Part shown: piece after piece, positions 42,363-50,762 of the stretch
Numbering within the stretch: position 1 is the stretch's first letter
Layout: each line of letters opens with the position of its first letter
From: Halopelagius longus
GTDB lineage: Archaea; Halobacteriota; Halobacteria; Halobacteriales; Haloferacaceae
Length of the DNA: 64,000 nucleotides
Direction: 5' to 3'
Assembly: GCF_900100875.1 (NCBI RefSeq)
Contig: NZ_FNKQ01000005.1
Span: 186,001 to 250,000, forward strand
Translations under genes and position numbers: made by a program
Notes under the pieces: model-generated
The model's database searches: none
Seen by the model: only the letters and a program-made list of their open reading frames with translations
Told to the model about the DNA's origin: nothing

Positions 42363-43319
42363 TCAATCGAGCACCGACCGGCGTTCCTCCGGCGAGAGTT
42401 CTGCGTGGACGGCGTTGGGCGAACAGTGCTCGCACTCGCAGGCGGGGTTGGTGCTCCGGTCGTACGTCCACACCGGGTAGCCGAACAGGAAGAACGCCTC
42501 CATCTGGTGGCGTTCGATGACCGCATCGGCCGCCTGCCCGCAGTTCGGGCACCACTCCTCGTCGTCGGTCGGTTCCTGAAACGTCACCTTCCGACGGCCG
42601 AACCCCGCGTTCGAGTACGCCTCCGACCGCGACATCTCGACGAGGTCCTCGGCGGGGTACGGGGCCGCGTCGATTTCGTTGTCGAAGCCGGTTTCGGAGG
42701 CGACGTCGGCCGAGAGATACGGTCCGACGCGGACGGTGTTGTCGTAGCCGACGAAGTGGACCGTCACGTCGGCGTCTCGGCCTTCGACGCGAACGTCGTG
42801 ACCGTGGCCGACGAGGTACAGTTCGAGGTTCCGCCGCGCCTTCGTCAGTTCGATTTCGTGGTCCATGCCGACGGCGTAGACGCCCGTCGTGGGGTCCGTC
42901 GCCGTCGCGGACTGCCGCCACCCGACGGTCGAAACGTCGTACTCCTCGGGGGAGGCGGTCGGCGAAACGTCGTCGGCGTAGACGTTCTCGGCGCCCGGCG
43001 CGGAGAACTCGCCCTCGGCGGCCTCGGCGGCGACGAACACGTCCTCGGCGTCGGTGACGACCACGTCGCCGTCAACCTGTTCGACGTAGCCGTCTTCGAG
43101 GCTGCCGCCGATGGTGGTCTCGGCATCGCCGCGTTCGTCGGGCCGTTCGACGTCGATTGACTGGTGGGTGAACACGTACTCCGCGTTGCGGACGGCGAAG
43201 TCGCCGCCGACGCTGTTCGTCGTCACGAACACGTCCGCCGGGTCGAGTAGTTCGACGGGCGGTCGTTCCGAACCGTTGAGCGTTACGTCGCCGTCGTAGG
43301 TCGTGGTGTCGTCTGTCAT
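42363..43319 (-). CDS. Beta-repeat protein with C-terminal zinc ribbon, unrecognised
   Basis: 318 residues. The N-terminal part repeats a beta-strand-like unit (DPADVFVTTNSVGGDFAVRN and DAEDVFVAAEAAEGEFSAPG), followed by a stretch suggesting a solenoid (NLELYLVGHGHDVRVEGRDA and following). The C-terminus has a zinc ribbon: C257 and C260 (CPNCG), then C294, C296 and C299 (CECEHC). I do not recognise the family. It overlaps the DUF2617 gene by 4 bp, so the two are co-translated. Confidence 0.75.
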   Translation of the reverse strand: MTDDTTTYDGDVTLNGSERPPVELLDPADVFVTTNSVGGDFAVRNAEYVFTHQSIDVERPDERGDAETTIGGSLEDGYVEQVDGDVVVTDAEDVFVAAEAAEGEFSAPGAENVYADDVSPTASPEEYDVSTVGWRQSATATDPTTGVYAVGMDHEIELTKARRNLELYLVGHGHDVRVEGRDADVTVHFVGYDNTVRVGPYLSADVASETGFDNEIDAAPYPAEDLVEMSRSEAYSNAGFGRRKVTFQEPTDDEEWCPNCGQAADAVIERHQMEAFFLFGYPVWTYDRSTNPACECEHCSPNAVHAELSPEERRSVLD

Positions 43320-43852
43320 GGATGGGTTTCAGTCGCGTTCCGCGTCGGGTCGTCGAGTCGTTCGGACCGCGCCGGCGACCGGCGGACGGTCAGTCGCGTC
43401 TCGGTGTGAAGCGCCAGTTCGTGTTCGGGGTAGGTGTGGTACGTCTCGTAGCCCGTCGCGCCGACCGAGATGGTCGTCCACGCCTCCGGGGCGAACCGGT
43501 AGGCGACCGTCGCCTCGTCCGGGCCGGAGAACGCGTCTAGGGGCCGGCCGGTGACGGTCGTCGTCGCGTTGAGGCGGTCGCCGCGGAACCGGAACTCCCG
43601 TTCGACGCCGACCGAGAGCGGCGTCTCGTGCGTCGGTTCGGCCGACAGCGGCCTGCACGAACAGAGTTCGTGGAAACCGAGCGACGGGAGGCCGACGTAG
43701 TGCGACTCGCCGATTACCGTGAACGCGGCCGGGCGGCCGAGGAGTTCGTCGGGGTGGACCGCCTTCACGTCGAGGCGGTCGAAGTCGGGGCGAGTCCCGG
43801 CGTACGCGAAGTACAGTTCGGAGGGAGCGTCGGAGTGGGTGTCTGGGGACAT
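43316..43852 (-). CDS. DUF2617-family protein
   Basis: 178 residues, from the ATG at 43852, which lies 2 bp after the stop of the synthase-like gene. It has the family's N-terminal AYAGTRPDFDRLDVKAV, AFTVIGESHYV and the characteristic C-terminal GYETYHTYPEHELALHTETRL (compare bacterial WHxYPxxxELV). No catalytic residue is known for the family. In bacteria, DUF2617 genes lie beside membrane spermidine-synthase-like genes, as here. A longer open frame runs over this gene, but the segment upstream of 43852 is the reverse of the neighbouring gene's code. Confidence 0.75.
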   Translation of the reverse strand: MSPDTHSDAPSELYFAYAGTRPDFDRLDVKAVHPDELLGRPAAFTVIGESHYVGLPSLGFHELCSCRPLSAEPTHETPLSVGVEREFRFRGDRLNATTTVTGRPLDAFSGPDEATVAYRFAPEAWTTISVGATGYETYHTYPEHELALHTETRLTVRRSPARSERLDDPTRNATETHP

Positions 43853-43854
43853 GA

Positions 43855-45612
43855 TCAGGTGTCGACGAGGATGTCGTAGTTGGGATGGAAGATGGAGTTC
43901 ACCCGCACGCCGTTGTAGCGGGGGACTGGACGCCACCGGGCGTCTCGATAGCGGTCGGAGTACCGCCGAACGTAGTCGGTCCCGTCGGCGACGGGGAGGG
44001 ACCGACGCTCGCCGGGGGCGAAGACGTAGAACCGCTCGACGCGTTCGACGTCGCCGTCGGAGTCTATGTCCTCCACCGCCCAGTAGGGGAGTTGCCGAGT
44101 GAAGCCGGCGGCTCCGACCGTGTTGAGGAACGCCTTGTTGTGTTCGGGGTAGTCGTCCGGCGAGTACGCCCACGTCACTACCACGCCGTCCTCCGAGAGG
44201 TGGCGGCGGACCGACCGATAGAACTCCTCGGAGTACAGCGTCAGGAGGTCGTCGTCCGTCGCTCCGGGGACGTCGAGGAGGACGAGGTCGTACGTCTCGT
44301 TCGTCTGCTGGAGGTAGCGGTAGCCGTCGCCGACGGTCACGTTCAGGCGGTCGTACCGGTAGGCGTCGTCGTGCCACCGTCGGAAGAACGAGTCGTTCTT
44401 CGTCCGGTTCATGAACCGAGCGTCGAGGTCGACCTGGTCGACGGTCACGTCGTACTGCCGGAGGTGGTCGACGGCGACCCAGTCGCCGCCGCCGACGACG
44501 AGTACCTTGGTCTCGGGGCCGCGTTCGAACAGCGACATCGGCACGTCCACGAGGCCGTTGTGGTAGCTGTCGGCCCAACTATCGCACATCTGCACCGCCG
44601 AGTCGAGACGGAGACACCGCTCCGAGCGACCGGTGAAGTGCGGGTTCGGTCCGCTTCCGGTCCACGTGCGCCGGTATCGGACGACGTGTTGGTACTTCGT
44701 CGTCTCCTGCGACGTGACTTCCGCGCGCATCGTACCCGGCCGGTACTCGTCTTCTATCTGCTGTTCGAGGTAGAGTTCGGACAGTCGGTCGTCCACCGTC
44801 TCGTGGTTGACCACGGCGCCCGCGTACGTCGCGGTCAAGAGTAGGCAGACGACGAGCAACGCCTTCGGAACGCGGCCGACGAGGGGCGTGGACGCCGCGA
44901 ACGGCGTCGGCGACCAGCCGCCGAATCGGACGACGAAGACGAGCGCCGCGAGGCCGTTGAGCAACGCGAGCACGAATATGGTCGGGATGAGTCCCAACCC
45001 CGGGTACAGCAGTTTCGCGTAGACGATGGCCCCGAACAGGCCGCCGACGTAGTCCATCGCCAGCACGACGGAGAGACCGCTCCGACGCCCGTCGTTGCGT
45101 TCGACGGTCCAGACGACGCCGAGACAGCGAACGGTCGCGTCGTGGAGGCGGCGTCCGAACCGGCGAAGCCGCGCCGGCGTCACCGCGTCCTCTTCGCCGA
45201 GTTCGTCCACCAAGTAGGTCAAGAGCGGAAGCTCGAACCCCGAGAGGAATCCGACGACGACGACGGGGAGGCGCGCCGCGAGCCATATCAGCTCCGACGG
45301 AACCGCTTGGGGGATGCGGACGCTGTTGAGGGCGACGATTAGCAGAAACCCCGCCGGGGCGGCCGCGGCTAGGAGCACCTCGGTCCTGAAGAAGTTCTCT
45401 CCGTGTTCGTCTGCGTTCAGGTCGTCCGAGAGCGCCGCGCCGATGCCGAGGCTGAAGAAGTACAGCCCGACGGTGATGACGTACTGGGTCACCGTCCCGC
45501 CGTACATCACGGTCAGCAGTTCGGAGTAGACGAACTCGTACGCGAAGCTGCAGAACGACACGACGAACGTGAGTGCGAGGAGGGTGAGCGTCTCGGTTCG
45601 TGTATTCGACAT
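43855..45612 (-). CDS. Membrane-anchored spermidine-synthase-like protein
   Basis: 585 residues. The N-terminal half (about 8-250) has seven or so membrane helices with SFCSFAYEFVYSELLTVMYGGTV, typical of SpeE-like membrane proteins. The C-terminal half is a Rossmann methyltransferase-like domain: VVGGGDW (about 366-373), VDLD, GDGYRYL and LVLLDVPG. In true spermidine synthases the GGGDG glycine is followed by different residues and the catalytic loop is DSSD-like; here it is LDVPG, so the reaction may differ. Haloarchaea have few polyamines, which supports another substrate. It precedes DUF2617 by 2 bp. Confidence 0.88.
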   Translation of the reverse strand: MSNTRTETLTLLALTFVVSFCSFAYEFVYSELLTVMYGGTVTQYVITVGLYFFSLGIGAALSDDLNADEHGENFFRTEVLLAAAAPAGFLLIVALNSVRIPQAVPSELIWLAARLPVVVVGFLSGFELPLLTYLVDELGEEDAVTPARLRRFGRRLHDATVRCLGVVWTVERNDGRRSGLSVVLAMDYVGGLFGAIVYAKLLYPGLGLIPTIFVLALLNGLAALVFVVRFGGWSPTPFAASTPLVGRVPKALLVVCLLLTATYAGAVVNHETVDDRLSELYLEQQIEDEYRPGTMRAEVTSQETTKYQHVVRYRRTWTGSGPNPHFTGRSERCLRLDSAVQMCDSWADSYHNGLVDVPMSLFERGPETKVLVVGGGDWVAVDHLRQYDVTVDQVDLDARFMNRTKNDSFFRRWHDDAYRYDRLNVTVGDGYRYLQQTNETYDLVLLDVPGATDDDLLTLYSEEFYRSVRRHLSEDGVVVTWAYSPDDYPEHNKAFLNTVGAAGFTRQLPYWAVEDIDSDGDVERVERFYVFAPGERRSLPVADGTDYVRRYSDRYRDARWRPVPRYNGVRVNSIFHPNYDILVDT

Positions 45613-45675
45613 GGAGGGTGTATCGGGGACGTGCTGGTCGCGGCTCTCGTCGGGAGGCGCTTGGGCGTCGCTACC

Positions 45676-46368
45676 TCAGATTCGCGGCGACACCTTCCAC
45701 TCCTCCTCGATGCTGTACTCCCCGTCGGTCGAACTGTCGATTTCGAGGTCGTACGACTCCCACCGGAAGTTGTGGTTGTTCTCGGAGCCGACTATCTTGG
45801 CACCGACGCGGTACCACCCGTCGGCGGCCTGCCCGTTCGTGACGTCGTACTTCACCGTATCGTCCGGGTTTCGGAACGTCTTGTCCCACGGAACCGCGCC
45901 GGGGCCCGGCGCGTCGTCCCGGAACTGCGACGTGGTCCCGAGATACGCGACGCCGAGTGCGGCGATTCCGACGGGGTATCGAGACACCTCGTCGCCGTGG
46001 TTCTCGTACCAGTCGTCGGCGTAGTCGCCGCCGTGGTACCACGCGTACCCGTGTCTCGTTCGCGGGGCCGAGGAGTACCCGCCGTTACCGCGGCCGGACG
46101 CGCCGCGGCCGCCGCCACCGCCGCTCTTTCCTTTGGCGCTGGCGACGCCGACGGGGTTCAGCCCGCCGAGCGACTGTTGCTGTGACTCTTCGTACCTGGA
46201 CATGACCCACGTGTCGTCTGCGGCGTCGATGACGAGCGACGTGTCGCTCATCTCGAAGCTCGATATGACGTTCGACTTCCGCGGGGGAGGGGACTTACTA
46301 CCGAGGCATCCGCTCAGGGCGGTGAGCGCTCCGAGGCCGGAGCCGACGATAAATTGGCGGCGACGCAT
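45676..46368 (-). CDS. Tat lipoprotein, unrecognised, first gene of cluster
   Basis: 230 residues with a twin-arginine motif (MRRRQFIVG) and a lipobox (LSGC). After a short beta-like region (FEMSDTSLVIDAADDTWVMSRY) comes a Gly/Arg-rich linker (GGGGGRGASGRGNGGYSS), then an outward domain with HGYAWYHGGDY and WENH-like aromatic stretches. It might be related to the DUF4247 lipoproteins of bacterial clusters with the same neighbours, but I cannot confirm this by reading. It leads the minus-strand cluster, 63 bp ahead of the synthase-like gene. Confidence 0.75.
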   Translation of the reverse strand: MRRRQFIVGSGLGALTALSGCLGSKSPPPRKSNVISSFEMSDTSLVIDAADDTWVMSRYEESQQQSLGGLNPVGVASAKGKSGGGGGRGASGRGNGGYSSAPRTRHGYAWYHGGDYADDWYENHGDEVSRYPVGIAALGVAYLGTTSQFRDDAPGPGAVPWDKTFRNPDDTVKYDVTNGQAADGWYRVGAKIVGSENNHNFRWESYDLEIDSSTDGEYSIEEEWKVSPRI

Positions 46369-46521
46369 AGTTTGCGATTCCTCTCCAACGATTGGACAAC
46401 TAGATTAACTATCTTCTGGTTTAGGGGATCGACCCGCTTTCGGACGCGCCCGTTCGCCGAGTGTCGCCGGTCGGCCGCGGCGAGAGAATCGATAAACCGT
46501 TACGCGGTGTACAAATGCCGT

Positions 46522-47052
46522 TCAGAGGTCGTAGCCCCACTCGCGCAGAATCTCCTCGGCGTCGTCGAGGTGGGCCATTCCGGCGAGGTAGATGGCCTCC
46601 CGGGCGTCGGTTCGCGACAGTCCCTCGCCGAGTCGCTTCTCCAACGTTCGCTCGGCGTCCACCGCCTCTTCGTGCGTCTCGCGTTGGACGAACAGCTGGT
46701 GGACCTCCGGGCGTTCGTCTTTGACCTTCTCGCGGCGAAGGATGAAGGGGAGTTCGTCGCGGGAGAGGCCGCCGTCGCCCTCGTCGCCGTCCGACGACGG
46801 AGCGTCCGCCTCGGAGTTCGTCGCCTCGCTACCCCGCGCGGCGTCGTCGCGCGTCGCGGTATCTCGCGTCGCGGCGTCCGGCGTCTCGGCGTCCCGCACG
46901 TCGCCCGTGGACGCACCCGTCCCCGAGGAGTCGCTCATCGCCTCGTCGGCGTCGGATTCGGGAGTCGCCGCCGCGTCGTTCGCCTCGGGGGGTGATTCGG
47001 CTTCATCCTCCGCGTCGTCGTCCGCGAACGGGTCCGAAGCGCCGGACTTCAT
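46522..47052 (-). CDS. Acidic partner protein of ParA, candidate centromere-binding protein
   Basis: 176 residues. The first 100 are acidic and disordered (Ala/Asp/Thr/Glu-rich). The last 75 form a helical domain (KDERPEVHQLFVQRETHEEAVDAERTLEKRLGEGLSRTDAREAIYLAGMAHLDDAEEILREWGYDL); its basic helix and position right after ParA suit a small partner that binds the DNA site and ParA. The start ATG at 47052 overlaps the ParA stop by 4 bp. No ParB motif is seen. I cannot prove DNA binding. Confidence 0.72.
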   Translation of the reverse strand: MKSGASDPFADDDAEDEAESPPEANDAAATPESDADEAMSDSSGTGASTGDVRDAETPDAATRDTATRDDAARGSEATNSEADAPSSDGDEGDGGLSRDELPFILRREKVKDERPEVHQLFVQRETHEEAVDAERTLEKRLGEGLSRTDAREAIYLAGMAHLDDAEEILREWGYDL

Positions 47053-47930
47053 ACGACTACCTCGCGTTCGTCGTCGGTCAGGTCGTCCTCGGTGAGTTCG
47101 ACGCCGTACTGCCCGGCGACGAAGCGGGCGAGTTCGTCGAACGCCCGCAGGGTGTCGTGTTCTCGCTCCGCGCGCTTGTTGTTCGAGACGAACTCGAACG
47201 CCGTCGTCTGGGCGTCCCACGCGCCGTTCAGCATCGCCTCGCGGACGGGTATCTTGACCGGAGAGACCGGGTAGTCGAGTTCGTTCAGCGCGGCTTCGTA
47301 CTTGTCGCGCATCCGCGTGCGACGGACCTTGTTCGGCACGACGGCGACGACGCCGACTTCGGTGTCCACCTCCGCTTCGAGGTTCGAGACGGTGTCTTCC
47401 AGCCCGTAGAGCGACTGTTCGCCCTTCGGCGAGAGTTCGAGCGGGATGACGACGTTCCCGGTGGCGGCGACGGCGTTGTAGACGTGCTGACCGCCGGTCG
47501 CCGGGGGGTCGACGACGACGACGTCGTACTCGTCGGGGACGCCGGAGTCTCCGATGACGCGGCGCAGTTGGAGTTCCTTGACGAACCGACCGCCCATGTC
47601 CTGCTCCATCTCCTGGGCTCGCTGGAGGTTCGTCTCCAGGCTATCGAGCATGTTGTGACTCGGAATCACGTGCAGGCCGTGCGTCGTCTCGCGGACGAGG
47701 TCCGAGAACTCCCCCTTCGGCCGGTCGATGAGGTGACGAACGAGGTTGTCCACGTCGGGGTCGGCCCGTTCGTCGTCGACGCCGAGGTGGTGGCTCGCGC
47801 CGCCATTCTGCGGGTCGAGGTCCACGAGGAGCGTCTTCTGCCCGTGCCGCCGGTGGGCCGCGGCGAGGTTGACCGCGAGCGCGGTTTTCCCCACCCCGCC
47901 CGCCTCACTCCAGAGCGCGTACGATATCAT
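47049..47930 (-). CDS. ParA-family ATPase with altered Walker A motif
   Basis: 293 residues of the ParA/MinD ATPase family, which move DNA or cargo by ATP-driven surface patterns. The Walker A region reads EAGGVGKT (residues 9-16), so the signature lysine of the deviant KGGxGKT motif is alanine at residue 10. The other marks stand: D37 and D39 in LLVDLDPQNGG and a Walker B VVVVDPPATGG. The start ATG at 47930 fits the first strand. Long open frames upstream run into the repeat array and are not genes. It is coupled to the acidic partner downstream and has two 13-bp repeat arrays upstream. Confidence 0.9.
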   Translation of the reverse strand: MISYALWSEAGGVGKTALAVNLAAAHRRHGQKTLLVDLDPQNGGASHHLGVDDERADPDVDNLVRHLIDRPKGEFSDLVRETTHGLHVIPSHNMLDSLETNLQRAQEMEQDMGGRFVKELQLRRVIGDSGVPDEYDVVVVDPPATGGQHVYNAVAATGNVVIPLELSPKGEQSLYGLEDTVSNLEAEVDTEVGVVAVVPNKVRRTRMRDKYEAALNELDYPVSPVKIPVREAMLNGAWDAQTTAFEFVSNNKRAEREHDTLRAFDELARFVAGQYGVELTEDDLTDDEREVVV

Positions 47931-47978
47931 TCGAACGTCTGCAGACACCACCTGTTCATAAATCTTGACCAAACTGAG

Positions 47979-48028
47979 CAGTAATACTGCGCAATAATAC
48001 TGACGAGTAACACTGATTGGAAATACTG
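47979..48028. repeat. 13-bp direct-repeat array A (4 units)
   Basis: The units end in ACTG at 47989, 48002, 48015 and 48028, exactly 13 bp apart. The unit consensus is CAGTAATACTGAN with minor changes (CAATAATACTG, GAGTAACACTG, TGGAAATACTG). The array begins about 50 bp upstream of the ParA start. Confidence 0.85.
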
Positions 48029-48148
48029 AACCGGAGGTCTGAACACCGTTTCTGAGCGCTCTTTCTGCCCATATCGGCCGATTCAAACGGTTCAGGCGGA
48101 CAGTCGTACTGGACGGTAATGGCAACGAATCCCACCAACACCGTTGAA

Positions 48149-48224
48149 CAGTAGTACTGATCAGTAACACTGCCCAATAATACTGATTAGTAATACTAAG
48201 ATATGTTACTGAGAGAGGATACTG
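48149..48224. repeat. 13-bp direct-repeat array B (6 units)
   Basis: Units end at 48159, 48172, 48185, 48198, 48211 and 48224, each 13 bp apart, with the same consensus as array A (CAGTAGTACTG, CAGTAACACTG, CAATAATACTG, TAGTAATACTA, then two weaker units). The regular phase over 75 bp cannot be chance. Confidence 0.85.
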
Positions 48225-48380
48225 AACAGACGGTTGGACGAGACGGTCCGGTCTCGAATACTGCGTACTCGTTCTACCGGGACGGACCGAACCGTCCGCA
48301 CGGGCAGAACTCGGAGCGTCGGCACGACATTCGGTTCGGTCGGTAATCACCGTCAAGGACCCGAGGGACGTACTCGGGGT

Positions 48381-49286
48381 ATGGTGAACATCACGCTCGA
48401 CGAACGCGACAGAGCGGTACTCGAACGCCTCCGCGAGGGGGAGGCGGACGTCGAGTCGGTCGCCGAAAGCGTCTCCGCGAGTGCGGCGCACCTCCGAGAG
48501 CGACTGCCCGAACTCGCGGACAACGGGTTGGTGGAGCGAACCGGCGACGACCGCTACGCGGTCACGTCGAACGGGGAGCGAGTCGTCGAAGCCTCGCCCG
48601 CCGGAACGAAGGACAACCGAATCGACACGCCGCCGGACGTAGAAGGGGAGATAGCGTCCTTCGACCTCCCGCCCGACAGGGAGGAGGCGGTCCGAAACGC
48701 CTTCGCGTTCCTCCACTACTGGGGCGCGGCGTCCGAGAGCGAGATCATCGACGACGTGTACAGCGAGGACCCGGCGGGGTTCGAGTCCCGGGAGGAGTGG
48801 GCCGAGTTCGTTCGAGAGCATCTAGCGCGCCTTCCGTCGGTCGAACCGCCGAGCGGCGACGAGGAACAGTGGCGGTTCACCGGGACGGCCATCGTCGAGG
48901 AACCGACCGACGACGGCCGAAACGTGCTCGGGAGCGAGGACGCCTCCGACAGTAGCGCCAAGTTCGCGCTCGAACGGTTGGAGATGGACGAGGACGAACG
49001 AAGCGCCGTCCGCGCGGCCTTCGGCCTCCTCGTAACGGAGAACGAGGCGGACGCGGACGGGATTCGGGACCGGGTGTACCCCGACCACTCCGCCGGGTAC
49101 GACTCCCCCGACGACTGGTGGGACGACTGCGTTCGAGATGCCTTCGAATCGCTTCCCGGCGTCGAACGAAGGGACGGAGACGAAGAACGCTGGCAGTACC
49201 GCCAAACCGAGTCCGGGGCGGCGTCGAGCAATCCGGGGGCCGAACTCCCGGACGATATCTCCGCACCGTCGCACGACGACGGCTAA
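48381..49286 (+). CDS. Winged-helix protein with internal duplication
   Basis: 301 residues. Residues 1-65 are a winged-helix domain (LDERDRAVLERLREGEADVESVAESVSASAAHLRERLPEL). A unit of about 75 residues is then repeated: FDLPPDREEAVRNAFAFLHYWG...EEQWRFT (about 93-170) and LEMDEDERSAVRAAFGLL...EERWQYR (about 197-270), with conserved DxVY/DRVY, WxxxVR and a final EE.W. I do not recognise the repeated domain. It is divergent from the ParA operon and faces the repeat arrays. Confidence 0.78.
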   Translation: MVNITLDERDRAVLERLREGEADVESVAESVSASAAHLRERLPELADNGLVERTGDDRYAVTSNGERVVEASPAGTKDNRIDTPPDVEGEIASFDLPPDREEAVRNAFAFLHYWGAASESEIIDDVYSEDPAGFESREEWAEFVREHLARLPSVEPPSGDEEQWRFTGTAIVEEPTDDGRNVLGSEDASDSSAKFALERLEMDEDERSAVRAAFGLLVTENEADADGIRDRVYPDHSAGYDSPDDWWDDCVRDAFESLPGVERRDGDEERWQYRQTESGAASSNPGAELPDDISAPSHDDG

Positions 49287-49863
49287 CTCGTCCGTCGTCA
49301 CACGAGCGAGGGTTGTACAAAAATATATATCGATATCGCTTTCGACGTACCACCATTCGAAGCGGGTCGTACCGCCGACGGAACGACGGACGCGTAGCTC
49401 CGATCCAGTCGAACCGGATTTCGAACGGGTGAAAGCGACGCTTCGTCCGTACTCGTTCGATATTCCGAACGAGTACCCGGATGAGAACTGATACGACCGG
49501 ATGGATTTTCTGCACCACGGATATTTCCCATCTCGAGCATATTAGGGAATATCGGAATCCAGATAGTCAGTCATACTCGCTATTCTAACTCGATATGGCC
49601 ATATATTTGCCATCAGTCGAAACAGATACCCAGAAGAAAACGGGACCAGATAACGAATATAACTAGTTGTACTCAGTTCGTTCAGCGGTCGTTCGAGTGG
49701 TCCATCGTCACGTCGTCGGTGAGGGAGTTGGCGGTCCGAACCCATTACAGACATAGGTGCGTAATAGAAGGGATGCTCCGGTCGAGGAAGAGGCCCGTTC
49801 AACGAAATTGGAAAGGCCGGTGCGACGTTTCAGAACGAACGAGAGTAGAGGGGAGGAGGGGCG
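49287..49863. other. A/T-rich intergenic region
   Basis: 577 bp with lower GC than the rest of the window, especially 49490-49680. Two short open frames (for example 49542-49802) lack haloarchaeal composition and no gene is supported. It separates the partition-like locus from the sugar locus. Confidence 0.45.
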
Positions 49864-50646
49864 TCAGTAGTGGGCGTATCGAAGTTCGATGACGTTGGCG
49901 GTGCTCTTGACCGCGTCTGCCAACTCGGACATCTTCTCAGGGGAGCGAACGCGGTTCACGGGCCCGGAGACGGAGACTGCGCTTATGACTTCGTCCGTGC
50001 TCCGGTCCATGACGGGAACGCCGATTGTGAGGACGCCCTTCCGGCGGTCCTGATCTTCGACGGAGTAGCCCCGTTCGCGGGTCGTTTCGAGTTCGTCGTG
50101 GAGTTCCTCGCGCGTGGTGATGGTGTGTTCGTTCGCGCGCGGGAGGCCGTGTTCGTGGACGATGGCGTCAACGCGTTCGCGGGGATAGTGTGCCAGCATC
50201 GCCTTCCCGAGGGCGGTCCAGTGCATGTTGGTGTACTCGCCGATGGGGGCGTTGTCGTGGATGGCGTCGGCCACTTCCGACTTGTAGAGGAGGACGCGGA
50301 GGCCGTTCTCCTCGATGCCGAGGTTCGCGACTTCGCCCGTCTCTCTGGCGAGTTTGTCGACTTCCAACTTGGCGGCGCGGTACAGTCTCGACCGGTTCCG
50401 AACGACGCCGCCGTACTCCAGAAACCGAAAGCCCAGTCGGTAGGAGTCGCCCTCGCGAACGACGAGGTCGAGGCGTTCGAGCGTCTTCAGGTAGATGTGA
50501 ACCGTGCTCTTGGGGATATCGAGTGCGTCGGCCGTCTCGGTCACGCCCGCACGCTCTGCAGACTCGAGGAAGTCAACTATCTCGAACGCGCGTTCGAGAG
50601 AACTGATCGTGTCTCCCGTGCCCGATTCAACGTCATTTCTCGACAT
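49864..50646 (-). CDS. IclR-family transcriptional regulator
   Basis: 260 residues. The winged helix lies at residues about 15-75 (IPKSTVHIYLKTLERLDLV) and the effector domain follows (ALGKAMLAHY, GVLTIGVPVMDR, VSVSGPVNR). The TTTAAG element about 27 bp upstream of the ATG at 50646 supports a leaderless start. It is at the head of the second sugar locus and probably controls the transporter and dehydratase genes; that is inference from position. Confidence 0.92.
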   Translation of the reverse strand: MSRNDVESGTGDTISSLERAFEIVDFLESAERAGVTETADALDIPKSTVHIYLKTLERLDLVVREGDSYRLGFRFLEYGGVVRNRSRLYRAAKLEVDKLARETGEVANLGIEENGLRVLLYKSEVADAIHDNAPIGEYTNMHWTALGKAMLAHYPRERVDAIVHEHGLPRANEHTITTREELHDELETTRERGYSVEDQDRRKGVLTIGVPVMDRSTDEVISAVSVSGPVNRVRSPEKMSELADAVKSTANVIELRYAHY

Positions 50647-50670
50647 AGGAGTTTATCGCCCGGCGAGCGA

Positions 50671-50677
50671 CTTAAAG
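50671..50677 (-). promoter_or_regulatory. TATA element of the second iclR gene
   Basis: Read on the minus strand as ctttaag, it is centred 28 bp before the start codon at 50646, the leaderless spacing. Confidence 0.55.
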
Positions 50678-50762
50678 CCGAGGGGGAGGGAGAGGCGAGT
50701 CTCGTTCGAGACTGTTGAACGGACGGACCGCGAGAAAATTCGGGGCGAGAACGGCGGCGGCG

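Larger units (their letters stand above)
47931..48380. other. Divergent region with 13-bp repeat arrays
   Basis: This 450-bp gap lies between the ParA start and a divergent winged-helix gene. It holds two direct-repeat arrays (47979-48028 and 48149-48224) and an isolated similar unit (48101-48111). Apart from these the sequence is unremarkable. Confidence 0.6.

Noticed and set aside
47931-48821. Extension of the ParA frame upstream to about 590 codons
   Set aside because: It would run through both 13-bp arrays and antisense to the winged-helix gene; the family N-terminus begins at 47930.
49542-49802. An 86-codon open frame in the A/T-rich gap
   Set aside because: Its composition is unlike haloarchaeal proteins and no start signals or family features are seen.
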